A stretch of 64,000 nt of DNA from assembly GCA_037903475.1 (NCBI GenBank), contig JBAJFG010000009.1:2208849-2272848 (forward strand). Reading direction: 5' to 3'. The notes beneath the pieces were generated by a model that did not search any database, was not told where the DNA came from, and saw nothing but the letters and a program-made list of their open reading frames with translations. Positions 23,801 to 35,871 of the stretch are shown piece after piece. Each line of letters opens with the position of its first letter. Within the stretch, counting starts at the first letter, position 1. The stretch comes from Ancylostoma caninum. Taxonomy: Eukaryota; Nematoda; Chromadorea; Rhabditida; Ancylostomatidae. A program made the translations under genes and the position numbers.

Positions 23801-24247
23801 TTACTGTCCTTCAGCCAGGATCAGCAAGAGGATCGCCTTTACGCTTGGTAGGAAAACGACGTTTTCCAACACTGAATAATGCTGAAATATCACTTTTTCC
23901 ATTAAGGAATTCCCCATGTTTTCATCATATTCCTGTCCTTCCGTGAAAATTATTCTTTCCACTCTTTGCATCGGTTTTTTGCAAATATCTGACGGCAATG
24001 CCTTTGCATCGCTTATTCACTGGCGTTGTTTGCTGTCCTTTCTAGCAAAACAAGGCATTCATTCGATGCTCATTGTGATTCTGAGCACATATATCGACAA
24101 AATGGGGTGCATTTTTCGTGAAGCGTTCGACGTTACTCTCCCTCTGGCGCGTCTTCTACCAGCTCCATTGCTCGTATCAAATATTTCCTCCTATCATAGC
24201 TAGACTGTCATCAACACAGGAGATTTGTTTTGAGATAGATACTGACA
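20827..24247. other. intergenic
   Basis: Two overlapping minus-strand frames at 20908-21223 are open but unsupported by splice sites. (TTTA)n lies near 22539-22560. A 114-codon plus frame at 23535-23879 has neither motif nor splice context. The rest is AT-rich. Confidence 0.35.
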
Positions 24248-24397
24248 ATGAGTCATTCAGTTCTGGTGTCACTCACAATTACCCCAAAGTTTCGTCTATA
24301 TGTACTAAGAGAAAATTATGGCCAATATTACTCCGTGGACAGCGAGAACGTCTCAGGGAAGGAAACTGCCATTCGAGCTGTCATTTCTTGCTGCTGA
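24248..24397 (+). CDS. candidate 49-residue coding exon
   Basis: ATG at 24248 opens a frame ending TGA at 24395-24397, with balanced, protein-like composition (KFRLYVLRENYGQYYSVDSE). A possible acceptor, GTTTTGAGATAG, ends just before ATA CTG ACA ATG. A second frame across the same bases (24118-24507) is also open and crosses a donor-like CAG|GTACGG at 24425, so the assignment is tentative. No family is recognised. Confidence 0.3.
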   Translation: MSHSVLVSLTITPKFRLYVLRENYGQYYSVDSENVSGKETAIRAVISCC

Positions 24398-24818
24398 CAC
24401 GAAAATCGCCACTGGAGTACGATCAGGTACGGAATGGAGGTTGTACGAATATAGACAGGAGAAGGGAAACCTTTTTCTTTCCAGGTGATTGCTGGGATTT
24501 TCGTTAGGTGCACACTTCATGTGCTAACATTATTGGACGAAGAGGCGTTCTGAAGCAAAAACTACACATTAGGCAAAGGAATCGCTTAGATATTACTGGT
24601 TTAGTTATTTTTTTCTTGATCCAAGATTCATAGGGAAAAAGCCTAGTAAATCAAACAGAAGAAAGTAAACACTCCGCATACATCGTTCAAGCGCCGCTGC
24701 GTTTCTGTGGACTATTTCTGTAGGAAATCCTGCTATCATTTATACAAGGACGATATCAATCTGAAAATAGTGGAATAGATCCGCGATGCGAAAATCGAAG
24801 CGCAATAGTTAGTTCTGA

Positions 24819-25187
24819 CAAGGGAGGTGCAGGAGGTTCGGGTCGCAGATGAAACCTATCTGGCTTGAATCTTTGTTTGAGTAGGTGCTACGTCATGTAT
24901 GTCATCACTGCCCTCGCCTCCAAAGAACAAAAAAGAACAAGAATGCAAAACGGATGTTCATGACGGGCTTCGAACCCTTGACCCTCCGCCTAACAGTCCA
25001 CTACCTCCTCCACTCGGCCGCTCCGTCGTTGATGGTGTAATGGAACGCACATAGTGACGCAGTGAGATTTCTATTTTTTGACCCCGCGGGCAGTAATGGA
25101 ATACATTTTGTAGTACCTTCTCAAGCAAAGATTCAATCCAGATAGGTTTCGTTCCGATCTGCGAGCCGAACTTTTGCACCTCCCTTG
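24819..25187. mobile_element. 369-bp MITE with ~95-bp inverted arms and a tRNA-like core
   Basis: The left arm 24819-24913 begins CAAGGGAGGTGCA. The right arm 25088-25187 ends with the complement TGCACCTCCCTTG. Both arms share GAAACCTATCTGG and TTGAATCTTTG with about 80% identity by eye. The interior (24961-25027) is tRNA-like on the minus strand. There is no transposase frame. Flanks show only a possible TGA repeat. Confidence 0.75.
24961..25027 (-). pseudogene. tRNA-Asn-like core of the MITE
   Basis: On the minus strand GCGGCCGAGTGGAGG matches an A box, CTGTTAG resembles an anticodon loop with GTT, and GGGTTCGAAGCCC is a perfect T-arm/B box. The 5' GACGGAG has no complementary acceptor strand, so this is not a functional tRNA but could be a Pol III internal promoter. 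Confidence 0.5.
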
Positions 25188-26240
25188 TGAACAGAATTAT
25201 CTACTGTAATTATTCAGCAATTTGCAAAATAATTGAAACGGGACAAGGAGGTGTTAATCAACAGGGAAAACTCAATCGCATCTCAATCGCACCTGAAATC
25301 TGGACGTCCATGAAAATAACCTTAGCCCTGCGATTCGTTTCAAAGTGCACAGCGAAACGGGCTCGGATTAGGAAGGAGCCGCGTGTTTTAATTGCTTCGG
25401 TGGTTGCACTGCGGGTATAATATTACTCGCTGTGTACATAGACGCTGTGGCAGCGCCTTTACGGGTAATGAAAAGTGGGATCATGGACGCTTAGTTGGAG
25501 GATGTATAAACCCTATATTAGATTTTCGTTCATGATTAGGTATAGCTCGGACAACTGGTCCTGCTACCAACGCGATTTTCTTGGCTTCTCACGTTTTTTT
25601 TTGCAGGAGACGCATTTCGTATTCTTGTCCTGGAATTGCAATCCTATTTTATTATTTTATCCTTGACATGGTTTGACTAATCCGATTTTGCGGTCAGTGA
25701 AGTGCGCCAAATCCGGTCACATGGGATGACTAGATTTTCAGGGAGGGATTATTTGATTTATTTAGCCACTTCTACGACCAGGCCTTCTCATGTGGGTAAC
25801 CTTGTCCTTGTTAGTCTTTTTCAGGGTATTCTAGCACAATTTTGAGTCGTGCTGCGTTGATGGGGCAATCGATTGGACGAAAATAAGGGTACGGATATAG
25901 GGGAAGACTTTCCTGAAAATAGCAGCAAATATCAATCAACTGCTCCGTATATTATTTTGCAGTAACAAGTAATAAAAAAATAAGAGGTAACAAAGTAATA
26001 AGTATCGAAAAAACATTTGCACATAGGTGTTTAGCGTTTTCAACTGAGCATCCACTGAGCATATTCTTACTTTGTACCTTTTCGTGGAATAACTACTTAT
26101 TTAATCCCGACTTATCCCTGGAATTTTCACCAAATGAATAGAAAATAGGCTGAAAAATTGGATTCTCAGGGACTGTGCTCATACCCCACCGTTGGGCTCT
26201 AGAACAATCGCTACATAAGTCGCCTAGCCACGCAAAAACC
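25188..26240. other. intergenic
   Basis: AT-rich; nothing is supported. Confidence 0.4.
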
Positions 26241-26525
26241 ATGGCGGAAGCGTCGGCAAAGGTATCGGCGCCCTCCGGGCAATTGCCTCCAGACCGCCAT
26301 CTATGGAGCACTCGTGCAACTCAGCCCGTTGAGTACTACTCATTCAACGAAACTGCAGTTTTTCCACAGCCCACACGTCGCCCAGGTGATCGAATCGGTC
26401 CGTGCGTGCGGTTTTTGCGCGCTGTGTGGGTTCACATGCGCGTGCGTTCGTCAATGTCATGTTCGCCACTCGCTCTATTCACCTGCTTGATTAGGGCCAG
26501 CCGGCGCACAGTTCATGCGGCGTAG
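26241..26525 (+). CDS. candidate first exon or small gene, Pro/Ala-rich
   Basis: ACCATGG start context at 26238-26244 opens MAEASAKVSAPSGQLPPDRH in a locally GC-rich stretch. The frame stays open to TAG at 26523-26525. Internal donor-like sites (AAG|GTATCGG at 26261, CAG|GTGATCG at 26384) suggest it may be spliced earlier. Composition is protein-like up to about residue 50, then Arg/Cys-rich and less convincing. No family. Confidence 0.3.
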   Translation: MAEASAKVSAPSGQLPPDRHLWSTRATQPVEYYSFNETAVFPQPTRRPGDRIGPCVRFLRAVWVHMRVRSSMSCSPLALFTCLIRASRRTVHAA

Positions 26526-26925
26526 TCCAGGTGATGTTGGTCGGCTATTTGTCACCGTGGGGTAATCGCTTGTTTTGCACATCGTACCATTTATCGCTGG
26601 GAAATATCGCCCTGTCTCTTTTGCTCCTCTTTCCAGTTTCATCCGTGTTTTTCATCCCTCAGTTTTTTATTGATTTTGTGAGTACAGATGAAGATAAACA
26701 ACTTTTCCTCTCATATTTCTTGGGAGCTCTTGAATTTTTTTAAAAATAATTCACATAATTAGTGGTGAAGAACATCCGAACACCTTTTTGTTGGGTAAGA
26801 CCATATCTGTTTTCATATTTATGCTCAAGCGTTTCTTGCAGCTTCCTCATTTCTACATATACTGTCAATCTACCCGTTAGGTTTACCCGAAAATACGGGT
26901 GATGCCGCAATCACAATCGAGATTT

Positions 26926-26993
26926 CCCAGGGTAAACGTGTCAACAAATTTACCCGTTGTCGTTAACATGGACGATAACATGTTTACCCTGGG
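26926..26993. repeat. 16-bp inverted repeat
   Basis: CCCAGGGTAAACGTGT (26926-26941) and ACATGTTTACCCTGGG (26978-26993) pair with one mismatch over a 36-nt loop. Confidence 0.75.
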
Positions 26994-27538
26994 TAATTTC
27001 AATTATGCATCCAGGCACAGGAGCTTCAAGAGTTGCTTGGCTGTATGTATAGAGCGGATGTTCGCATCCCCTCAGGAATTGATGGACACTTTACTTTAGC
27101 GTCTTCCGGTCTCTGAGCTTTATGAACCACCTCTTGTTCATTTGATCAACTGTTACTAGGAATATAAGAACAAGAACGATAATCTTTTATTCACTCATCA
27201 TATCAACCAGAATAAAAGGTAGACTACTCATAACTGTTAGTATTGAGCTCTTAACAAAGCCTTCGATACTAGAAGCTTATAAGCAATGCTATCCTAATAC
27301 TGCCCTTCTTCTCCTATACCTGCCCTTTTGTGATCGCCACTGATAAGTATACTATGTATATATGATTCCCTGATTGTATGGAAAGAGCCGTCAACTGATC
27401 ATTGCATTCAGAATTCGGCCAGAGTATAGCCGTAGTTTTGCATTTTTATTTGTTTATTATTCATTTAATTATTTATCTATCTATTTGATACATTCCATTT
27501 TGCGTATTTTGGTATGTTGGCATTACTGTAACGCAACT

Positions 27539-27847
27539 ATGTTCGAACAACTGCTTTTATACCTTCTTCTACTTGCTTTCTCTTTTTTTTTATTCTACAC
27601 TTTTTATAGTGACAGCTATGGACTTCTACTTACTACATATGATACTGGGAAAATGAAAAAAATTGCCGTTACTCTTCTTGCCGTGAAAATGCAACCAAAA
27701 CAATCGTCATGCGATGATATCCGCTTACTTTTCGTGTGTATGATGTTGAGCACACTACCAGTAATTTGGTATTTATTTATTTATTATACACTCATGGTGC
27801 ACCATCAAGAACAAAAATGCGAAAAAGATCGAAGGCACAAACCCTAA
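27539..27847 (+). CDS. low-confidence ORF with two hydrophobic segments
   Basis: ATG at 27539 opens 102 codons with a hydrophobic N-terminus (LLLYLLLLAFSFFLFYTF) and a second span (LLFVCMMLSTLPVIWYLFIY). The region is very T-rich, so hydrophobic open frames are expected by chance. No splice or poly(A) context was found. Listed only as a candidate. Confidence 0.15.
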   Translation: MFEQLLLYLLLLAFSFFLFYTFYSDSYGLLLTTYDTGKMKKIAVTLLAVKMQPKQSSCDDIRLLFVCMMLSTLPVIWYLFIYYTLMVHHQEQKCEKDRRHKP

Positions 27848-29578
27848 AACAGACAACAAACTCAATTACATGAACCTACTTGCTATGCATTCTCTAAATC
27901 AAGGGCAACAATTTAGAAATAAGGCTGAACTTCAAGATGAAGAACTCATGCAGGTGCGAGGGCGCAGAGAGTGGGGAACTGGTACTGCTTATTTGGAGAA
28001 ATTATTAGACATGGATTGTAAAATCTGTACAGGATGGCCCATAATTATGGTAACGCTATGCAAGCTTCCACTTCTAGAATTTATCCTAGGTTGCTGCGTC
28101 TCACTCGGAAAAAATATTTAATCAATATTTATTCATTGATTAGTCCTTGGTCATCGCTTTCAATTTTTTAGTTGATATCATCGCAGAGCCAACGTCCATT
28201 TTTAAAACGATGCTTTCGTCTAAGAAATCGGCATACACAATGTTTCGAAGCAGTAAGGAGTTGGGAACAAATCTTGGTAGAAGTGGAAATGGATAGTTCA
28301 ATACTCTTTGCAGGAAACGAAAAATGCCTGAGGATTTCAATGGTTTTGGCGATTACCAGTAAGAAGCCCATTGTTCCAATCTCTTGCATCACTAAGCTCG
28401 TTCGGTTTTTGGGACAAAGGCCTCGTCAAAACCTCACACGGATAAGAATCCTTTAATTTTTCCCTCACAAATATTAAAAGGAAGTTCATTTGGCTAGGAG
28501 TGATGTTGACGAGATCGCCGGCGTGCCAGTGTCAACGAAATTGTCAAACGTCTCAGCGCTAGATGTATGACATTTCCGATTTCAATATATGCTTTTGTTT
28601 ACTGTTCACCAGCAAACAAAAATACCGTGGTACAGCTTCATACGAAGTTGAATTGAGTTCTAAATGAGTGCTTGTTTCTGTCGCCACAGTTATGGGCCAG
28701 CCTGTACTGATAGCGGAAAACACCTAAAGCGAAAAAAGGACAATTATAAAGCTAGATAATCCCAAAGTACGTACATATATCTAGTTAGTCCTAATTTAGT
28801 TCTGATTCATTGGCAGCGCATTCGCTCACACGTTGCAGCTGCGATGACGTGGTGGTTTTGATGTGTTCTGGCACAGACCTAATGGTTTAATACGGCCCTC
28901 GCACTCATATTATTGTTCTCTTAAGTGTTACTATTAGTTGTGTTAAGGATTTCCTCTACTGTGTTTTCTGGATTTTTTAGATCGTTTTAATATAATTCAC
29001 ATGTATAAGAATCGTTTGGTGTTGCGCGCTCTTTGAAACAAATTCCGTCCATTAATGGGCATGCCTCCTTCAGGGGAATGCAAGAACTTATCGAGACTCT
29101 CACAAGTCCCAAAATTAGGACACTAGTTCCTTGCTTTCTATTTTGACTTTTAGGAAGATGTAGATGGGTGAAAATTCAAACACGTGTTTATATACATAGG
29201 TCGAATTAAAGTTGTTATTGAAAGCTAGAAACTTTTCAATCAAATAAAAAATTAAAGTAGCTTATTTTTCCTTATTTCTGGTGCTCCCAGATGATTAATT
29301 CCTCACCAAGATACTGGTGGTTTCCGATGCTTCCCCCAACTCGAGGAGAAGGTTCAACATGTGCAGCATAGAGAAATTAGCCAAATTTCCTCGAAACTTA
29401 GGGTCAAATCAGCGAATTTACCCCGAATTGACACGAAATGTAAGCGTAGTCTCGTAAAAATAATTGAGCGAAGACAGTAAGGAGATGTCAAAGAAATCTG
29501 AGAAAAGAAAAGCGAACGAAATGAAATAGACCCGGTGTGGACGGCGGAAATTAGCCGATAGGATGCGACAACATTGAT
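27848..29578. other. intergenic
   Basis: AT-rich. Short frames at 28140-28456 on both strands have no support. Confidence 0.4.
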
Positions 29579-31405
29579 CTACAATACCCGCGCTAACTTC
29601 GTTAAAAAAGAACACGCGGTACGCGAAGTTGCGTTCTTTTCGTTCCATCGCTACAACTAGGCTAGAACTTAGGTGACTGGAAAATAAAATGGATGGAAAG
29701 AACAGTACCTGATCCAGCTTCAGTCCTATGGAGCATTGGCTGAAATTTTTCACTTTCAGTGCAAAATTTTGAATGTTTTCTATTCGCCGCAACTTTGCCG
29801 CATTTCGCGCGCGGCGAAGCCCGCGACGAACCGCGCGGCGACCTGAAAATCTGCAAAAAAGCCCGTTTTTCAAGCTTTCCGGTGCGAAATCATTACAAAA
29901 TCGGAGAAGAGCTGCATCTTCATAGCCATATTTGCTGTTTTTGCCCGAAATTTTTGGAGTTTTCCCATGTGATGCCGGAATAGTTCTTTCCTGCGCCCTC
30001 TCAGCCCTTTCCTACTCGATGTCAGGAATGAAGATTGAATATAGAAAGTAAAGAGTGAGCTTGTCGAGTGAAAAACTGAAGGTCATGTTAGCTCCAGCGG
30101 ATTTAACGTTCACAAAATGATGTTACAATCATTGTTTTTTGCCTGCAAATGTATGTACTCAGAGCAACGGTCGCTAGAAATTAATGAAGACTGTTTGAAA
30201 CTGTGGTTATCTCAGGAAAAATTTATGCCTGGTGTTCACTGGGATACCTCTTCGACAAATGATTAAGAACGATGAAGAATTAACAAAAACGGTGACCGCC
30301 GAAAAATTCGCAAAATTTCACGAACTTACGGGTTTAGGGCATCGTAGCTTCACCAATACTGTAGCTAAGAAGCTCTGGTTCGGCGAGATGAGAACAATGT
30401 CTCTATACTGTAGAAATTCGAGAAGCGGTTGCTAAATTTCAGTTTGCCGCGCGACTTTGAGCTGTGACAAATACCAACTTTAACATCCGTAACGGCTTCG
30501 GATGCCATATTCGGCACGTCATTACACGCGTCTCGGAGCAGGTACCGAAGCCAAATTTAAAACAGTGGTGAGGAAGTTTGTGTTCTTGCGCCAAGAAATT
30601 ATGCCTTCACCACTCGAAATCATTTGGAACAGATCACTTGAATACTCGAGAATGTGCAGGAAAACTCCAGTACGTGCAAACATCAAGCTTTATTCACTGT
30701 ATCAAAAGACCTCATGAGCTAGGAATCTTGTAATTGATCTCATTGTCCACCTATCATATCGTAACCCAAAAACTGGCGAATTTCGATTCGTTCGTTTTTT
30801 CCTCATTTTTGCACCGCTTCAGATACGCGCATCCGCTCTGTACGATAGCCACGGCACATGCGGGCAGATCTGACAACTAGGCTGTACAACCGCTGGAGCT
30901 AACATGACCTTTAGCTTTTCACTCGACAAGCTCACTCTTTACTTTCTATATTCAATCTTCATTCCTGACATCGAGTAGGAAAGGGCTGAGAGGGCGCAGG
31001 AAAGAACTATTCCGGCATCACATGGGAAAACTCCAAAAACTTCAAGCAAAAACAGCAAATATGGCTATGAAGATGCAGCTCTTCTCCGATTTTGTAATGA
31101 TTTCGCACCGGAAAGCTTGAAGCTTTTTTGCAGATTTTCAGGTCGCCGCGCGGTTCGTCGCGGGCTTTGCCGCGCGCGAAATGCGGCAAAGTTGCGGCGA
31201 ATAGAAAACGTTCAAAATTTTGCACTGAAAGTGAAAAATTTCAGCCAATGCTCCATAGGACCAGAGCTGGATCAAGTACTGTTCTTTCCATCCATTTTAT
31301 TTTCCAGTCACCTAAGTTCTAACCTAGTTATAGCGATGGAACGAAAAGAACGCAACTTCACGTACCGCGTGTTCTTTTTTAACGAAGTTAGCGCGGGTAT
31401 TGTAG
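29579..31405. mobile_element. 1.8-kb foldback element with ~520-bp inverted arms
   Basis: The left arm 29579-30100 and right arm 30890-31405 are near-identical reverse complements, from CTACAATACCCGCGCTAAC at the left end to its complement at 31387-31405, and from GCTCCAGCGG to CCGCTGGAGC at the inner ends. They differ by a handful of substitutions and a 6-nt indel (around 29860 and 31123). The 789-bp spacer (30101-30889) has two unremarkable frames (30232-30435 and 30502-30717). No target duplication was seen at the ends. Open frames in the arms (for example 29418-29873) are mirrored on the other side and are not evidence of a gene. Confidence 0.85.
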
Positions 31406-32738
31406 CTCCCCGTAAGTGACACTGCTATGAGTCTGCCATGTTTCTCGCCCACATGAACAGCCATTTTCAGATACTACCTAGATTGTGCCACGAATTCTTG
31501 CACAAGATCTGGAAGCGGCGGACGGAGCTAAACAGCCCAATTAAAGAGAAATTTCTAAAGATGAAATTGTCGTACCTGCTTCAAGGAATGTGCGACGATG
31601 ATTTGGAAATGTGCAGTTCACACGAACATCTTTCGAGATTTTTCCAAAATCCGCTATGGATGAAAGACTAGGCTTATTAAACGGGGGGTTTTTGTGCTGT
31701 TCTCCTCAAGCGTCGCTCCTTGCCTATTGACCAGTGGAAACGAACGCAATTTCGCATGCATAACCTCAAGCACTCTGCGTGGTTGTTTGTTATTGCGGTT
31801 TCAACAGCCTCAATGAGAGACTAATGATTATGCACTTGCTCACTGGGCAAATAAGGTCTATTTCTTATACATTCTTCTTTCTCGGAGCTTTTCCATGTTG
31901 CTCTCATCACCAGGACTGTCCCTATTTGCTGCACAGCATCCAATTTTGCCAGATAGTTTTAAATCCTATTTGAACAAACGAACGCTGGGGTATTTTTTGC
32001 TAGGGTTTTTCACGTAGCTCGTGAAATTTCTCGCTCTACTAGTCCTGGCAAAGTGGCAGCTACGTAATGCAGCTGTTACGGTACCCGTTTGGTGCGTAGT
32101 CTGGTTAATTTTTTCATGCTCTGATCCACGAACTTAAGTTAGGATTATCACTGCTTTTCCAGAAAAGCTCCAATTATCCATAAAATCCATTCAGTTTTGT
32201 TCCTTCTGGATTTCGGAACCTAGACTAGAATGAGCTGATTACTAAGTGAAAGACCTCTGTGGAAATCAAAAAATGCTAGATCATTCATTCCACAAGATCC
32301 ACCATGCTTGACGAACCACTAATAACGCCACCTTGGATTGCCTTCGGAAAATCATCTCTCTTCGTTCATACTACATTCTTTTTGAAGTAGACGGGCATCC
32401 GGGAATTCTGCTCTATAACGAGCCACCGTTCCCAGCCCCCTGTATACCCACTAATTTATTCTTTTTACACGGCTTTTCTCTTTTTATGATTTTGGTTCAC
32501 TGCACTTCGAGGCGTATATCACCTGCAAATATCATAATTTAGAATAGCAACTTCTGTAGTGACAACGAATTTCATCTACTTGAGTGTTTTGCTTTGTTGT
32601 TGTCTTAAAGTTGTGTACTTCACTACATTTCCATGATATCTGAGAAAATCTAAACTTGTGGGACTTGCAGAGACGTTCTTCAGGCGGAGTCCTTTCAGGG
32701 AATTGTCCAAGTCTGGCAGAAAGCAGCTCTGATCTGAA
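31406..32738. other. intergenic upstream of Arp1
   Basis: A 77-codon frame at 31438-31671 is Met/His-rich without splice support. CTTTCAGGG near 32692-32700 is a plausible 3' or trans-splice acceptor for the Arp1 transcript. Confidence 0.35.
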
Positions 32739-32776
32739 TTGGGTAATTAAACCGCAGATCTGGTTTAATTACCCAA
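32739..32776. repeat. perfect 15-bp hairpin just upstream of Arp1
   Basis: TTGGGTAATTAAACC (32739-32753) pairs perfectly with GGTTTAATTACCCAA (32762-32776) over an 8-nt loop. The hairpin ends 55 nt before the ATG and would lie in the 5' UTR if the transcript is spliced near 32697. The core TAATTAAA is also homeobox-like, so either a DNA or an RNA role is possible (inference). Confidence 0.85.
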
Positions 32777-32831
32777 GTTTGAGGGTTTTTTGCTGGAAAG
32801 CTGAGTGGAGGTCCTCTAGTAGAAGAACATC

Positions 32832-33959
32832 ATGGATTATGATGTGATTGCGAACCAGCCCGTGGTAATTGATAATGGATCGGGCTCCATCAAAGCCGGC
32901 TTCGCTGGAGGGCAGTCTCCGAAGGTGCGCTTCGCAAACTTCGTAGGACGACCCAAGCACACTCGAGTGATGGCTGGAGCGTTGGAGGGCGATATGTTCA
33001 TAGGTCCAAAAGCAGAAGAATATCGAGGTCTCCTGTCTCTGAAATACCCCATGGAGCATGGCATAGTCACCGACTGGAATGATATGGAGAAAGTGTGGCA
33101 GTATATTTATAGTCAGGAGCAAATGAACATTTTCCCTGAGGAGCATCCTGTGCTGTTAACTGAGGCTCCATTGAATCCAATGAAACACAAGGAAAAGGCG
33201 GCGGAAATATTCTTTGAATCTTTCAATGTTCCTGCTCTTCATATTCAAATGCAGGCAGTTTTGTCCTTATACTCTTCGGGTCGCACAACAGGAGTTGTCC
33301 TTGATTCTGGTGATGGTGTTACTCATGTAGTCCCCATATATGAAGGCTTTGCCGTGGATCACGCCATCGGGAGGATGGATGTGGCGGGACGTGATGTAAC
33401 CCGATGGCTACGATTACTACTGCGCAAAGAAGGCACCGATCTCCATAGAACGAGTGAATTCGAAATTGTTCGTGAAATAAAGGAAAAAGCATGCTACTTG
33501 GCTACAAATGTTGTGAAAGAAGAAGCTAATGAAAACGACAAGCTCATCTATCCTCTGCCAGATGGCTCCCGTCTTGAAATTGGTGCCAGCCGATTCCGTG
33601 CTCCGGAAGTTCTGTTCCGACCAGAGTTGATTGGAGAAGAATGGCTAGGAATCGCCCAGTTGGTCAACGACTCCATTCGAAAATGCGACATGGATGTGCG
33701 TAAGACTCTGTATGGAAGTATTATTCTGAGCGGTGGTTCCACCTTATTCCAAGGATTTGGTGATCGACTGCTGTCGGAAATGAGACGACTTTCTCCTCAA
33801 GACACTAAAGTAAGGATTACGGCTCCTCAGGAACGCCTGTATTCCACCTGGATTGGCGGATCAATTTTGGCTAGTTTGGACACATTCCGAAAGTTGTGGG
33901 TTAGCAAGAAGGAATACGAGGATGAAGGAAAAAAGATTTTGCATAGGAAATTCTTCTGA
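32832..33959 (+). CDS. arp-1: actin-related protein 1 (centractin), dynactin subunit, intronless
   Basis: Encodes 375 residues, the usual length of Arp1. The N-terminus carries the actin-fold phosphate loop DNGSG (14-18), then VGRPKH and MAGALEGD, which separate Arp1 from conventional actin. [16 protein letters not shown], the second nucleotide loop LDSGDGVTH (about 155-163), the third LSGGSTL and [19 protein letters not shown] are all in order, and the C-terminus is HRKFF. Arp1 forms the short filament of dynactin, which links dynein to cargo and acts at microtubules and the cell cortex. The start is fixed by the conserved [11 protein letters not shown] opening. Oddities: a single exon although nearby genes are split, and Gly where the family usually has Asp after KAGFAG. 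The intact frame argues for function. Poly(A) signals are at 34376-34381 and 34692-34697. It may be a retrocopy of a spliced parent or a naturally intronless copy. Confidence 0.92.
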   Translation: MDYDVIANQPVVIDNGSGSIKAGFAGGQSPKVRFANFVGRPKHTRVMAGALEGDMFIGPKAEEYRGLLSLKYPMEHGIVTDWNDMEKVWQYIYSQEQMNIFPEEHPVLLTEAPLNPMKHKEKAAEIFFESFNVPALHIQMQAVLSLYSSGRTTGVVLDSGDGVTHVVPIYEGFAVDHAIGRMDVAGRDVTRWLRLLLRKEGTDLHRTSEFEIVREIKEKACYLATNVVKEEANENDKLIYPLPDGSRLEIGASRFRAPEVLFRPELIGEEWLGIAQLVNDSIRKCDMDVRKTLYGSIILSGGSTLFQGFGDRLLSEMRRLSPQDTKVRITAPQERLYSTWIGGSILASLDTFRKLWVSKKEYEDEGKKILHRKFF

Positions 33960-35710
33960 AGTTTTTGTTGTGTACGGACCCATCCTAGTAGATTTTGATG
34001 GGCCTTTCATATCTCATCTAATTCTTTAAGAGTCGTTTTTATGTTCTCTTTTTAGTTTCTGCTAACCATGTCGCTTATAAAATAGTACGGTGACCATCTT
34101 TTTCGAAGTTGTGCTAAGTAAAGAGTAATACGGACCTACTTTTTCGTGCCGTTGACGTTCTAGCTTGTATAGTGCTTTATCCCCTTTCACGGATATTAAT
34201 TCATAATTATTCCGACGTTATAGATGTCAATTTGTTCCGACCATGTTCGCTCATACATCTGCGGTTGTTGTAATTTAATTCTTGCACGTTTTTTTCCTAG
34301 CGGCGTACGGTCTGAGAGCATATGTTGTTATCTCTTTTTCTCTGTTATAATATTGATTCGAATCGTCGAATTTCCAATAAAGAAATCTCATGCTGGTTAC
34401 TCACTAGGAACTAAGTAAGGACAGAGTAACTCCCTTCACACTTGAAATATTGGTAAATTCTCTTTATGTTTCATATATTTCGAACAAACATTTCTTCACT
34501 TGAATAGTACTGTGATCCTTCGCGTACATACGTGATTCACTTGATTACCTGATATTTTCCAGGCTCGACTTTTTTCACATAAAACCCTATCATTACCCAT
34601 GAAACAAGTGAGGGATTTGTTAGGTGTATGATTACAAATGAGCGGAAACTCTTTTCTAAACTTGTTACAACCAACTGATACTTCAAGATCTAATAAAGCT
34701 ACTATTAAAAATTGAAAATCCATGAGAAAGCTAGACTACTGCAGAAAGAGAGCAACCACATGAACTTTCGGCGTTCCGATTCGTGGGAAAATAAGGGCAT
34801 TCGTAATTATTCCCACAGTTGGGATTGATACAAATTTCCCAACCACAGCCAGGCGCTCAGTTTTTCCTCTTGTCATTTTTGTTGCGGCTTTCCTGGACCA
34901 GCCGACATAAACCATATCGTTCCATGTGCGCATGTATTTACCTTAACACCCTGTGTAATCCTTGCGTGAAATGATCATTGTCCCCTCGTATGGGATCGAT
35001 ATTCGGAGGGGGAGGAGGTTGATGACTCGGGGGAAGGTCGACAAACGAAATGCGCATATGAATGACACTCCGTCGGGCGGAGTTCATGTCAATTATCCAC
35101 ACCTAACAACTGGTTTCGGCCCTGACAGGGTGAAATTCTGTTGCTTAGCTGTTTCTCCTACCTCTATCCATCTTTTACTCTCTCCTTATTTTCTTTCTTT
35201 TTCTTCTCTGAAGCTTTCGCTAGTTCAGGCTTCTTTTTTAGGTGTATGTGGGCTAAGTGCGCTAATATGCGACGGTCGCCCTCCATTATCAGCCAACGGC
35301 AGGCACTTATTTCTGCTATTTCGGGACTGAGCGAAGGACTGGTTTTCTTAGGCCTTCATCAGTCAGAGGCAATGCTTACGTTTGCTATTAGCAATGGTTT
35401 TCTTTTTTCTACTATTAGTGGTTCTTTTCCATGAAAACGGTGAAGAGTAGTGTTAGTTTATAGTTCGTCATTACTGGTAGAACCAGTATAACCTCATAAT
35501 TTTTGCTTATCTGCGTTGAAAAGGACCACGTCGAAACGAGACATTTAGGGTTCATAGGATTCAGTAAACAAGTACTGCAGGAAACACCGTTAAAGGCTGC
35601 TTAGTCCCTCCCTCCTCCATTTTTTCAAAACCAGCTGCAAATGCTCGAAAACATTCTTTTCCCTCAGTTCATGCATGTCTGCGCTCTTTTCCATTCACTT
35701 TTCTTTTCAG
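33960..35710. other. Arp1 3' UTR and intergenic
   Basis: AATAAA at 34376 and 34692. Beyond that no gene is supported; short frames at 34962-35434 overlap one another. Confidence 0.4.
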
Positions 35711-35871
35711 GATTATTGTCCAAGAAATCTTCACTCCTCTCTCATGATGACGTTGAAGAAATCCAATCTTGGGCTTGTGGCCATCTGAGAAATAATTTCA
35801 GTTTCTCATCGTTAGATGTTTGTTTCTCCACAGCTCTCAATTCCTCTGGTCGAGCAAGCGTTTTCCTATAA
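35711..35871 (+). CDS. candidate terminal exon
   Basis: Follows a strong acceptor (CTTTTCTTTTCAG) and stays open for 52 codons to TAA (stop at 35869-35871), with composition that looks coding (SHDDVEEIQSWACGHL). No partner exon was found and no family is recognised. Confidence 0.25.

Noticed and set aside
29418..29873. 151-codon minus ORF and its mirror at 31117-31419
   Set aside because: Both lie in the inverted arms of the foldback element; mirrored reading frames are expected and no protein family is visible.
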